Assembly: GCA_038150225.1 (NCBI GenBank)
Contig: JAYQWG010000039.1
Location: 1-17,276 of the forward strand
Direction of reading: 5' to 3'
DNA: 17,276 bases
Origin: Lucifugimonas sp038150225
Lineage (GTDB): Bacteria; Chloroflexota; Dehalococcoidia; Lucifugimonadales; Lucifugimonadaceae
Shown here in pieces: positions 1 to 6,938 of this stretch (the stretch's first letter is position 1; each line of letters begins with the position of its first letter). Made by a program: the position numbers and the translations under genes. Under the pieces are notes generated by a model that was not told the origin of the DNA, ran no database searches, and saw only the letters and a list, made by a program, of their open reading frames with translations.

Positions 1-247
1 TCAAGTAGGTATCTGGAACATATTGATCCCGAACCAAGTTCGGGATGACATCTTGGGTTGCGCACACATCGAGAGGCTAAATATCTCTCCGGATGGGAAA
101 GAGGTAGGGATAGGAGACTCCGAATTGTGACCCAAGGACGTGTGTCCGCCCGGAGTTACCCGTCCTCTCCCCTCGGAACGGGGAGATTTAGAGAGGGGGA
201 TCGTGCGCTGCCCGAGCTGAGTTACTTGTCACGATCGCAAATAACGC
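1..247. other. non-coding stretch before tRNA-Leu
   Basis: I see no gene I can support here. An open frame runs from 58 to 303 on the plus strand, but it enters the tRNA antisense, is rich in Arg, Ser and Gly like translated non-coding DNA, and matches no family I know. The stretch holds a palindromic repeat copy at 23-50 and a GC-rich hairpin at 167-185 (CTCCCC at 167-172 against GGGGAG at 180-185, 7-nt loop) inside a C-rich then G-rich segment (163-200) that looks like a degenerate dispersed palindrome. Confidence 0.5.
23..50. repeat. dispersed palindromic repeat, copy 1
   Basis: A 28-base element with an 8-bp inverted repeat (TCCCGAAC at 27-34 against GTTCGGGA at 38-45, 3-nt loop CAA), flanked by TTGA on the left and TGACA on the right. 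A second copy with 25 of 28 identical bases lies at 4538-4565. Both copies are intergenic. The form is that of a REP-like or short non-autonomous element. I recall similar CCCGAAC..GTTCGGG palindromes between genes in other bacterial genomes, but cannot name a family. Confidence 0.6.
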
Positions 248-335
248 TGGTACCGAGGGTGGGACTCGAACCCACACGCCGTGTTACCGGCCGCGGGGTT
301 TAAGCCCGCTGCGTCTGCCATTCCGCCACCCCGGC
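248..335 (-). tRNA. trnL(UAA): tRNA-Leu (anticodon UAA)
   Basis: Read on the minus strand it folds as a class II tRNA. The acceptor stem GCCGGGG pairs with CCTCGGT, with the G1-U72 wobble also seen in E. coli tRNA-Leu. The D-arm stem is GCG/CGC. The anticodon stem GCGGG/CCCGC encloses the loop CTTAAAC, giving anticodon TAA at positions 34-36. A long variable arm contains CCG/CGG, and the T arm is GTGGG-TTCGAGT-CCCAC. The discriminator is A and the CCA end is genomically encoded (248-250). It reads UUA, and UUG by wobble. The nearest gene downstream on its own strand lies outside the window. It is not an amber suppressor as written. Confidence 0.96.
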
Positions 336-469
336 ATTTATTGAAGGCGTTACATTGTCGCGAACGAGCTAGGATTTGCCACAGGTTTCAGCCGGACTTT
401 GTATAGTCTGGCAGGTCCAATCTTTGAACACGACAAATATTTTTATACATCTCCGGGGGTTGAGTCTGG

Positions 470-1360
470 ATGGAGAAATCTCAAAACGCCATTGGGATCA
501 TCGGTGGAACCGGTCTTTACGACATAGATGGTTTTGAGGATGCTCAATGGGTGAAAGTGGAGTCAGCGTTCGGTGAGCCGTCTGATGAGCTGCTGATCGG
601 GACCTACCAGGGATACCGTCTCGTTTTTCTCCCCCGACACGGACGTGGGCACAAAATTCCGCCCACGGAAATCAATTACCGGGCAAACATTGAAGCCCTA
701 AAACGGGCCGGAGTTGACCGCGTCGTTTCTTTCTCAGCGGTTGGATCCCTCAAAGAGGAACACAAGCCCGGTGATTTCGTGATTGTTGATCAGTACATCG
801 ATCGAACATTCGCACGGGAAAAGACTTTCTTCGGGACTGGTTTCGTTGCACACGTGTCAATGGCAGACCCTGTTTGTTCAACGACAGGCAAAGTAATCGC
901 TGAATCTGCGGAAGAGCTGGGGCTCTCTTACTCGGTCGGTGGAACATATCTGGTCATGGAAGGTCCACAGTTTTCGAGCCGAGCAGAGTCAGAGTGGTAC
1001 CGTCAGATCGGATGCGATGTGATTGGTATGACCAACATGCCAGAGGCAAAGTTGGCACGTGAAGCAGAGCTTGCATACGCAACAGTGGCGATGGTCACCG
1101 ACTACGACTGCTGGCACGACGAGCACGACGACGTAAGTACTGCTTCAATCCTCGAAGTTCTGCACGGGAACACCGTTCATGCGAAAGAGCTAGTCTCTGC
1201 AATCGTTCCAAGATTAGGGGCGCTAGAAGCACCGTTTGAATCCGGTGCGCACACTTCCCTCGAACATGCCATCGCTACCGGACCTGACCACCGTGATCCA
1301 GCAATGACCGCAAAGTTGTCAGTAGTAGCGGGACGAGTGCTCGATAAACCTGGCTGGTAG
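470..1360 (+). CDS. mtnP: S-methyl-5'-thioadenosine phosphorylase
   Basis: Phosphorolysis of methylthioadenosine to adenine and 5-methylthioribose 1-phosphate, a cytosolic step in methionine salvage and polyamine by-product recycling. The 296-residue protein is full length for the PNP/MTAP family. Visible marks are the N-terminal phosphate-binding GIIGGTGLYD (residues 9-18), the SFSAVGSLKEEHKPGDFV block, MEGPQFSSRAESEWYR, and MTNMPEAKLAREAELAYA followed by TDYDCWH. The MTNMPEA and DYDCW signatures favour MTAP over purine nucleoside phosphorylase. The ATG at 470 is preceded by a G-rich stretch (GGGGG, 455-459) that may act as ribosome binding site. The stop is TAG, followed six codons later by an in-frame TGA. 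It converges with the broken aldo/keto reductase and there is no same-strand partner close by, so it is probably transcribed alone. Some MTAPs also use other purine nucleosides; specificity is inferred. Confidence 0.95.
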   Translation: MEKSQNAIGIIGGTGLYDIDGFEDAQWVKVESAFGEPSDELLIGTYQGYRLVFLPRHGRGHKIPPTEINYRANIEALKRAGVDRVVSFSAVGSLKEEHKPGDFVIVDQYIDRTFAREKTFFGTGFVAHVSMADPVCSTTGKVIAESAEELGLSYSVGGTYLVMEGPQFSSRAESEWYRQIGCDVIGMTNMPEAKLAREAELAYATVAMVTDYDCWHDEHDDVSTASILEVLHGNTVHAKELVSAIVPRLGALEAPFESGAHTSLEHAIATGPDHRDPAMTAKLSVVAGRVLDKPGW

Positions 1361-1368
1361 AACCACGA

Positions 1369-2276
1369 TCAATCCTCGTGAACCACCGCACTTCAGTGCC
1401 GGAGAGTTCGATGTCCAGTGCAGCCAGTGAACTTTGTGTTTCTTCGACATTGACCGGTCCGACTATTGGGAAAGTTGGAGTTGGTTGGTTCAACAGGTAG
1501 GCCAGTGCGACCGTAACGTTTCTGACACCCAGCTTTTTGGCGAGTATTCCGACTCTTTCCAGTCGCACAAAGTTGTCATCGCTGTACCAGCATCGGACGA
1601 GCTAAGGATCTGATTTGTCATCCGGATGCGAACGTCCTTCGACGAAGAATCCACGAGCTTGAGAAGACCACGGGAACAAGGGCATTTGGTTTTCGTTGAG
1701 CCACTCTTTCGATTCAGCGTCGGAAACAGCAAGACATCCACTCCACGGCGGTTCGATCATTCGCGCAAGACTGGTGTGGTTGCTTAGGACAGTAAAACTC
1801 GCCTTGCCCTCACGGGAGGCATAGGCATTAGCTTCATCAACCCGATCAAGGCTCCAATTAGAACCGCCGAACGCTCGAATTCGACCAGCTTCTTTGTTTT
1901 CGCTGAGTACATCAACGAATTCACCAACAGGGACATCAAGATTGTCTCTGTGCAGGAAATATATGTCGATGAAGTCGGTCTTCAGGCGTTCCAGAGATTC
2001 GAACAGCTGCTCAGTGACAGCATCCGGGTAACAGTTCGGAGTGTGGGCACCCTTTGTGATTACGACCGTCTCAGACCGATCACTGTTGCTGCTCAACCAC
2101 TCGCCAAAAACAGCCTCAGCATTGCCGTAATGATGGGCGGTATCGAAGGTGTTTCCGTCCTGCGCAACATACTCATCAAAAACTGGCGTAGCACGATCAA
2201 GCTGCTGCGCAAAAAGAGTCCCCATAACGATTTGTGAAACGGGGAAGTTAACGTTCTTAACCTTTTCGAATTTCAT
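1369..2276 (-). pseudogene. aldo/keto reductase with in-frame TAG and likely 3' frameshift
   Basis: NAD(P)H-dependent carbonyl reductase of the aldo/keto reductase superfamily, AKR11/YdhF-like in general type. The first 224 residues run from ATG at 2276 and hold the full catalytic tetrad: D45 and Y50 (FDTAHHYGNAE), K75 (VITKGAH) and H109 (YFLHRDN). Reading then meets TAG at 1604-1602 (codon 225) and continues in the same frame with family-typical sequence: WYSDDNF, LAKKLGVRNVTVALAYLLNQ, then FPIVGPVNVEET and SLAALDIEL. A single G-to-T change (GAG to TAG) would explain the stop, since homologues have an acidic residue at such a position (from memory). Near the end the open frame runs on about 86 bases into mtnP antisense. 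Restoring one base around 1381-1386 would instead end the protein as W-F-H-E-D-TGA at 1371-1369, nine bases past the mtnP stop. Two lesions suggest a decaying gene. No strong Shine-Dalgarno is visible. Confidence 0.8.
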
Positions 2277-2322
2277 GCTCTTGAAGTGCGATTTTTCTGG
2301 GTTACATCCGGGTCAATAGTGC

Positions 2323-2349
2323 GAATTCAAGCTGAATTCAAGAAATTCA
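2323..2349. promoter_or_regulatory. direct repeats in a divergent promoter region, possible operator
   Basis: Between the divergent aldo/keto reductase (start 2276, minus) and dehydratase (start 2429, plus) lie two exact GAATTCAA copies at 2323-2330 and 2334-2341, 11 bp apart, followed by a near copy AAATTCAC at 2343-2350. One-turn spacing of AT-rich direct repeats between divergent starts fits a regulator site. No regulator gene lies next to it, and I could not place a convincing -35/-10 pair. Function is inference. Confidence 0.3.
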
Positions 2350-2428
2350 CGAGATTTCGCTGTTTGATTCGTCGCATACTGTGTGCCTCTCCCATGAGTC
2401 GTTCAATCACCAACGAGAACTCCCCAAG

Positions 2429-3619
2429 ATGAAAATCACGAAACTCGAATTGATCAAAGTTCCGCCGAGCTGGGTCTGGCTGAAAATCCACACCGACACC
2501 GAGATTTACGGTTGGGGCGAACCTTACCTCGAAAACCACCCGGACACCGTAATTGCGGAAGTCCAACGTCTTGAACCGTTCTTGATCGGACAGGACCCGA
2601 CCCAGGTCGAAAAGCTGTGGAAGGTGATGTACGAGTCAGGCAACGGCTACTTCGGCGGTCCGGTGAAAATGTCGGCAATAAGCGGAGTCGATATGGCTCT
2701 ATGGGACATCGCAGGTAAAGCTGCTGGAGTGCCGGTCTATCAAATGCTCGGGGGCAAGGTCCACGACCGCATAAAGATGTACCGAGCAACTGGCGGCCAG
2801 CTCCCGTGGGTTGTCGAGCCTGGAGACACATACGCGTCAGGTCGAACTTCAAACGCGTCGTTCAAGGACAACGAACCTGAGACGTACAAAGAAGCTGCTC
2901 GCATACTCGTCGAGGAGTGGGGATTCCGAGCGTTAAAAGTTCATGTTGGACCAGGTGACGGATTGGAAGCTGTTTCTCAGATCGACGGCCTTGCGGAACG
3001 ATTTGCCGCCGCCAAAGAAGGTGCCGGATCTGGCGTGGATGTGGCGACCGATATTCACAATCCAAATCCGGCTATTGGCCGTCAGCTGATTAAAGCGATC
3101 GAACCTCACCGTCCCCTGTTCATAGAAGAGCCAATGCCGGTCGAACGCGTAGACGCACTGGAGCAAGTCATTGCAGGTACCGAAGCGACGATTGCTGCAG
3201 GTGAACGGTGGATGGGCAAGTGGGTGTTCTTTGATGCCCTTAGCAAGGGACTTATCTCGGTAATGCAACCCGATATTGCTCATGCCGGCGGAATCACTGA
3301 GTGCAAGAAAATTGCGGTGATTGGTGAGGCCGCTTACGCCAAGCTGGCGATCCACTGTCCTTTGAGTCCACTGGCAATTGCAGCGTCAATTCAGGTAGAC
3401 GCGTGTACGACCAATTTCCTGGTGCAGGAGCACAACGAAGTCAACGACTCGCGCGCCGATGGTAAGACAGTGATCGGTCGAGGTTATTTCGCCGAACCAT
3501 TCGTCCTGGATGACGAGGGTTACGTTGCTACACCGGACGGACCGGGACTCGGCGTAGATATTGATCCAGATCAGTTCGAGAAAATTCTCGCGAAGCCGTG
3601 GCAGGTTGCACGGGGCTAG
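2429..3619 (+). CDS. enolase-superfamily dehydratase, D-galactonate dehydratase-like
   Basis: Mandelate racemase/muconate lactonizing enzyme family, closest in pattern to DgoD-type aldonate dehydratases, which turn a sugar acid into its 2-keto-3-deoxy form. It has 396 residues from ATG 2429, a typical length; an upstream in-frame ATG at 2381 adds 16 residues unlike the family and is rejected. N-terminal capping domain: GWGEP (28-32), LIGQDPTQVEKLW, and SGVDMALWDIAGK (85-97). Barrel: LKVH with K170, metal ligand D208 followed by H210 (TDIHN), E233/E234 (FIEEP), E259 (AAGER), D282 (QPDIAHAGGITE) and catalytic H309 (IHCPLSP). The DxH pair, the HAGGITE segment and HCPL closely match DgoD, and the C-terminal GPGLGV also fits. 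Substrate is not provable from sequence. No good Shine-Dalgarno precedes the start. The stop is TAG. It is divergent from the aldo/keto reductase. Confidence 0.9.
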   Translation: MKITKLELIKVPPSWVWLKIHTDTEIYGWGEPYLENHPDTVIAEVQRLEPFLIGQDPTQVEKLWKVMYESGNGYFGGPVKMSAISGVDMALWDIAGKAAGVPVYQMLGGKVHDRIKMYRATGGQLPWVVEPGDTYASGRTSNASFKDNEPETYKEAARILVEEWGFRALKVHVGPGDGLEAVSQIDGLAERFAAAKEGAGSGVDVATDIHNPNPAIGRQLIKAIEPHRPLFIEEPMPVERVDALEQVIAGTEATIAAGERWMGKWVFFDALSKGLISVMQPDIAHAGGITECKKIAVIGEAAYAKLAIHCPLSPLAIAASIQVDACTTNFLVQEHNEVNDSRADGKTVIGRGYFAEPFVLDDEGYVATPDGPGLGVDIDPDQFEKILAKPWQVARG

Positions 3620-3631
3620 CTCTTCGACCCA

Positions 3632-3655
3632 TTCGACCAGCTCAGGGCAGGCAGG
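3632..3655. repeat. candidate dispersed repeat fragment after the dehydratase
   Basis: Just past the dehydratase stop is a TTCGACCAGCTCAGGGCAGG segment, preceded by another TTCGAC at 3623-3628. I recall very similar TTCGACAAGCTCAGG strings as intergenic repeats in many environmental bacterial genomes. Only one copy is seen in this window, so the call rests on resemblance. Confidence 0.35.
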
Positions 3656-3722
3656 CTCGAAATCACAGCATCAGTCAATATATGGCCTTTTGAGACGCGT
3701 GGGAGGCTAGCCTCTTAAACGC

Positions 3723-3767
3723 CAACTCCCTGCCTGAGGATGACCGTGGAGGTTAGGCAGGGAGTTG
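3723..3767. terminator. long inverted repeat between convergent genes
   Basis: A perfect 13-bp inverted repeat, 3723-3735 against 3755-3767 (CAACTCCCTGCCT with AGGCAGGGAGTTG), encloses a 19-nt loop. It lies between the dehydratase stop (3619, plus) and the exported-protein stop (3789, minus), the expected place for a bidirectional terminator. Neither side has a strong T-tract: the plus side continues GAAGCTTTAGGAAGCTTTA, with the 9-mer GAAGCTTTA repeated at 3767 and 3777. The large loop is atypical, so it may instead be a repeat element. Confidence 0.5.
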
Positions 3768-3788
3768 AAGCTTTAGGAAGCTTTATAT

Positions 3789-4388
3789 TTAGTCCACGAG
3801 AGCTGCGTTTCCGGAAACAGACACCTGGGTCAGGAAGGTTCCGTAGGCAGGCACAAAGTTCGTGCAAACTGAGATGTCGCCGTGTCCTTCAATGATGCTG
3901 TTCTTGGCCTTGGTAATCCACTTACCCTCACCGTAGATCTGGCAACCAGGGGCACTGGAGATGTGAATCAAGTCGTAATCACCAACAACGGAAACTTCAC
4001 CTGTAAACACGTTGGTCAGAGTGAACTCACCAAATGCCTTACCCTTCACAACAGATGCGAATGGAAGCGGTCCTGTGAACTGTTCACGGGTCGTCTGGTG
4101 TCCGGTTAGGACAAGCCCACCCAACTCTGCTGGTCCAGCAGTGACGTTGATAAGACCGAGACCCTGAAGGTCTTCCCGTTCAATTGTCGTCCAACCAGAG
4201 TGGAGATTTGTGTCCATCCCGTGGATTCCAGTCACAGCAACTGACGAGCTGAAAGCGATCAGCTATCGGTCAACGCCTTTAGCCGAAACGGTGCTTGTAA
4301 CACTTACGAGCGCTACAACAGCAATAAATCCCGCGATAAGTACTGAAATTCTCTTTGTAATCATCATTTTGCCCCAACGACTAAACAT
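3789..4388 (-). CDS. small exported protein of unknown function, in-frame TAG after the signal peptide
   Basis: Two open segments lie in one reading frame, separated only by a TAG at 4265-4263. From ATG 4388, with AGAAGGAAAT immediately upstream, the first 41 residues are a Sec-type signal peptide: basic MFSRWGKMMITKR, hydrophobic ISVLIAGFIAVVALVSV, then STVSA with likely cleavage before KG. After the TAG (codon 42) the frame continues LIAFSSSVAVTGIHGMD and about 140 more residues to TAA at 3791-3789. The mature part is rich in Gly, Thr, Val and Ser and suggests a beta-rich secreted domain (FTLTNVFTGEVSVVGDYDL). It has two Cys near the C-terminus (APGCQIYG and SVCTNF) that could form a disulfide. 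I do not recognise the family. The downstream part has no Shine-Dalgarno at its own first start (GTG 4235) and no export signal, so it needs the upstream part. It could be a pseudogene. Confidence 0.6.
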
Positions 4389-4537
4389 ATTTCCTTCTAG
4401 TCGTGGCAACAAATTTATGGATAGAGGGATTTGGTGCCGATTGTGAAAGGTTTGCAAAAGGTGTGATCGGGTTATTTGAGATGGATTTGACCATTCACCG
4501 GGGTGGTTTATCTAGAGTGACTGAGTGCTAAAAGACG

Positions 4538-4565
4538 TTGATCCCGAATCAAGTTCGGGGCGACA
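4538..4565. repeat. dispersed palindromic repeat, copy 2
   Basis: 25 of 28 bases match the copy at 23-50. The inverted repeat here is CCCGAAT/GTTCGGG with a T-G wobble at the loop-proximal pair, the loop CAA is kept, and the conserved TTGAT and GACA flanks are present. It has the same orientation as copy 1 and is intergenic. Conservation of the flanks as well as the stem argues for a mobilised or selected element rather than a chance hairpin. Confidence 0.6.
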
Positions 4566-4682
4566 ACAGCCAGTTCCCGACCTTGCTGGGGGGATCTTCG
4601 GTGTAGTGGTTTGTGGGGTGTCTGCCCTCTCCAACACCTCTCAATCGCAACGTTCACCTATCGCAATTCCCAGTTACAGGTC

Positions 4683-4688
4683 TAGAAT
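4683..4688 (+). promoter_or_regulatory. possible -10 box giving a leaderless M20 transcript
   Basis: TAGAAT ends six bases before the ATG at 4695, so transcription from it would begin at or within a base or two of the start codon. The gene has no Shine-Dalgarno in the normal window. No -35 match better than 3 of 6 is present. TANNNT at this distance is the hallmark of leaderless genes in several phyla; here it is one example. Confidence 0.3.
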
Positions 4689-4694
4689 CCCGCC

Positions 4695-6023
4695 ATGACA
4701 GATCTGAACGGCACAAATGCCATTGCTGCAGAAGCAATTGACGCACGATACGAACAGCTAATCGCTCTTTCTCAAAACATCTGGGACGAACCTGAGTCAG
4801 GATTCCGAGAGTACCGCTCTGCTGACAGGGTATTCGACTATTTCCACGAACTTGGGCTGACCCCGCGCGACAACATCGCGATCACCGGCGTTATCGCCCG
4901 AGTTGAAACCGGTAAGCCGGGTCCACACATTGCCGTTTTGGGGGAGTTGGACTCACTCATCGTCCCGGAACACCGAAACGCCGATGCAGAAACCGGTGCA
5001 GCACATGTTTGCGGTCACTGCATTCAGATCGGGAACATGCTTGCAGCAGCGACCGGACTAACAAATCCCGATGTGCTGACAGAACTCTCTGGAACAATCT
5101 CGTTCATGGCTGTACCGGCTGAAGAGTTCATAGAGATTGAATACCGTGAGGAGTTGAGAGAATCAGGTCAACTCGAGTTCATGGCGGGGAAGCAAGAATT
5201 CATCAAACTCGGCGAACTCGACGATGTAGATATTTCTCTCCTGACGCACATCTCTCCAACTGAATCAAGAACATTGCGACCCGGTGTAAGTCACAACGGG
5301 ATGGTCGCCAAGACTGTTCGGTTTATTGGTCGCTCAGCGCATGCTGGCGGGCAACCTCATCTAGGAATCAACGCACTAAACGCCGCCAATCTTGCAATGC
5401 AAGGAATCGCGCTCTTACGCGAAACCTTTCAAGACGATGACCACGTGCGGATTCATCCGATAATCACACGGGGGGGCGCAGCAGTTTCTTCGGTTCCGGC
5501 TAACGTAACCATGGAAATGTTCATTCGGGCAGCATCTATCGATGCAATAAAAGATGCCGAACGCAAAGTCGACCGTGCCATCAAAGGTGGTGCAATGACC
5601 ATTGGAGCTGATGTAGAGATCAGTACGTCACCCGGATACATGCCTTCCAAGTTCGATTCTGAGTTGTCTGATATTTACGACGATTCGGCTCGATTACTCG
5701 TCGGGGACGAGGGACTTGGCAGAATGCCACATCGCACTTCATCCACCGACATGGGTGATGTCTCGGTAATCATGCCGACAATGCAGTCATACGTTGGTGG
5801 TGCGAGCGGACGCACTCACAGTGACGAGTTTGAAATTACAGATTGGGAATTGGACGTGATAGACGCAGGCAAGGCGCTCGCGTTCACCGTAATAGACCTC
5901 CTGTCGAACAACGCTGAAAAGGCGAAGCAGGTGATCCAGAATTTCGACCCCGAGTTGTCCATCCCTGAATACCTCGAAACCCTCAGGGAATTCCAACGAA
6001 CCGAGCATTGGAGTGCCGAGTAA
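4695..6023 (+). CDS. M20-family amidohydrolase (AbgB / IAA-amino-acid hydrolase type)
   Basis: Metal-dependent amide-bond hydrolase of the peptidase M20 superfamily, cytosolic, probably cleaving N-acyl- or aryl-amino acids. It has 442 residues, within the family range. Metal site in order: C106 and H108 (HVCGHCIQ), the Glu pair E143/E144 (AVPAEEF), H185 (LLTHISP) and H374 (GGASGRTHSDEF). The lid or dimerisation domain carries SAHAGGQPHLGINALNA (215-231). The residue after CGH is Cys (C109), where M20D enzymes usually have Asp and AbgB-like ones Asn. The ATG at 4695 has no clear Shine-Dalgarno, and a TAGAAT lies just upstream. The stop codon is 3 bases before the transporter start, so the pair is probably cotranscribed. 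A link between amide hydrolysis and transport of substrate or product is inferred; the exact substrate cannot be told. Confidence 0.88.
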   Translation: MTDLNGTNAIAAEAIDARYEQLIALSQNIWDEPESGFREYRSADRVFDYFHELGLTPRDNIAITGVIARVETGKPGPHIAVLGELDSLIVPEHRNADAETGAAHVCGHCIQIGNMLAAATGLTNPDVLTELSGTISFMAVPAEEFIEIEYREELRESGQLEFMAGKQEFIKLGELDDVDISLLTHISPTESRTLRPGVSHNGMVAKTVRFIGRSAHAGGQPHLGINALNAANLAMQGIALLRETFQDDDHVRIHPIITRGGAAVSSVPANVTMEMFIRAASIDAIKDAERKVDRAIKGGAMTIGADVEISTSPGYMPSKFDSELSDIYDDSARLLVGDEGLGRMPHRTSSTDMGDVSVIMPTMQSYVGGASGRTHSDEFEITDWELDVIDAGKALAFTVIDLLSNNAEKAKQVIQNFDPELSIPEYLETLREFQRTEHWSAE

Positions 6024-6026
6024 CAG

Positions 6027-6938
6027 TTGGAACTCTGGATCCTCGCCGCTCTAGGCAACCCGCTCATATTCTCGATTGTCACGCTTATAGACAAACGCGT
6101 GCTGTCGGGATTTCAACTTCAGCTACCTAGTTTCAATTTGTTTGTGGGTGGAAGTCAGGGACTGTTTGGTCTGACGGTCCTGTTGTTCAGCTTCCCGAGC
6201 GGAGTCGAATTCACGGTAATCGCTCAAGCGTGGTCAATCGGGTTTCTCCAAGGCATCAGCCTGATTTTCATGTTCTGGATGCTGAAACGGGAAGACCCAT
6301 CCCGCGTGATCCCCGCAATGCAGACCGTGCCGATTTACGTGGCTTTTCTCGCCTGGATCATAATCAGTGAAAGCTTGAGCGCCCCGCAATGGGCTGCAGT
6401 ATTCCTCGCAGTCGGAGGAAGTGTTCTTGCATCGATCAAGGCATCGGACGCTGCTGGTGCTGGTGGGTTTGTGTTCCAGCCCGTTTTCTTACTGCTCGCA
6501 GTTGTAGCCTTGCTAATGGCGAGTTCTCAACTCATAACCAAAGGCATCGTTGACGATCTATCAACTTTGCACATCGTGTCATTCCGAGGCATAGGACTGT
6601 TCTCAGTAATGTGGTTGGTCTTCGCTCGTCCGAGTTCCATACGTGGATTAGGAGCGTTCCTCAAGCAGCCCAAACGTGCACCCTGGCTAATCCTTGCTGA
6701 AGGAATCATGCCGTTCAATGGTCACTTGCTGATCACCTACGCGATCGGGATTGGACCAGTGGCACTGGTATCTGCACTTGGTGGCGCCAGGCCGATTTTC
6801 GTGTTCAGCATGAGCGTGCTCGGAGCATGGCTTGCCCCGAGCGTCATTTACGAACGGTTCAGTCGACGCGACGTACTGTTGAAGTTGTCATCAGCCAGTC
6901 TGGTTGTCGTCGCAGTGGCGCTGATTTCGCTGAGCTAA
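6027..6938 (+). CDS. EamA/DMT-family membrane transporter
   Basis: Inner-membrane permease of the drug/metabolite transporter superfamily. The 303 residues are mostly hydrophobic, with about ten membrane segments in two repeated EamA halves. The first half ends with the EDPSRVIPAMQTVPIYVAFL and AAVFLAVGGSVLASI blocks; the second has GIGPVALVSALGGARPIFVF. The start is taken as TTG 6027, three bases after the M20 stop and continuing directly into MELWILAALGNP; GGAG at 6010-6013 and GAG at 6018-6020 could serve as ribosome binding site. It likely shares a transcript with the M20 amidohydrolase, so may move an amino acid, an N-acyl compound or a breakdown product. The TAA stop overlaps the convergent dehydrogenase stop by four bases. 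Confidence 0.85.
   Translation: MELWILAALGNPLIFSIVTLIDKRVLSGFQLQLPSFNLFVGGSQGLFGLTVLLFSFPSGVEFTVIAQAWSIGFLQGISLIFMFWMLKREDPSRVIPAMQTVPIYVAFLAWIIISESLSAPQWAAVFLAVGGSVLASIKASDAAGAGGFVFQPVFLLLAVVALLMASSQLITKGIVDDLSTLHIVSFRGIGLFSVMWLVFARPSSIRGLGAFLKQPKRAPWLILAEGIMPFNGHLLITYAIGIGPVALVSALGGARPIFVFSMSVLGAWLAPSVIYERFSRRDVLLKLSSASLVVVAVALISLS

Larger units (their letters stand above)
4389..4694. other. divergent intergenic region with repeat copy 2
   Basis: About 306 bases without a gene I can support, between the exported-protein start (minus) and the M20 amidohydrolase start (plus). It must hold promoters for both directions. It contains the palindromic repeat at 4538-4565 and a possible -10 box for the M20 gene at 4683-4688. 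I see nothing else recognisable. Confidence 0.6.

Noticed and set aside
58..303. 81-codon open frame near the left end
   Set aside because: It runs antisense into tRNA-Leu, overlaps a C/G-rich palindromic segment, has no recognisable domain and no convincing ribosome binding site.
1275..1568. Stand-alone 97-codon minus-strand gene
   Set aside because: It is the C-terminal part of the aldo/keto reductase in the same frame after the TAG; its GTG start has no ribosome binding site.
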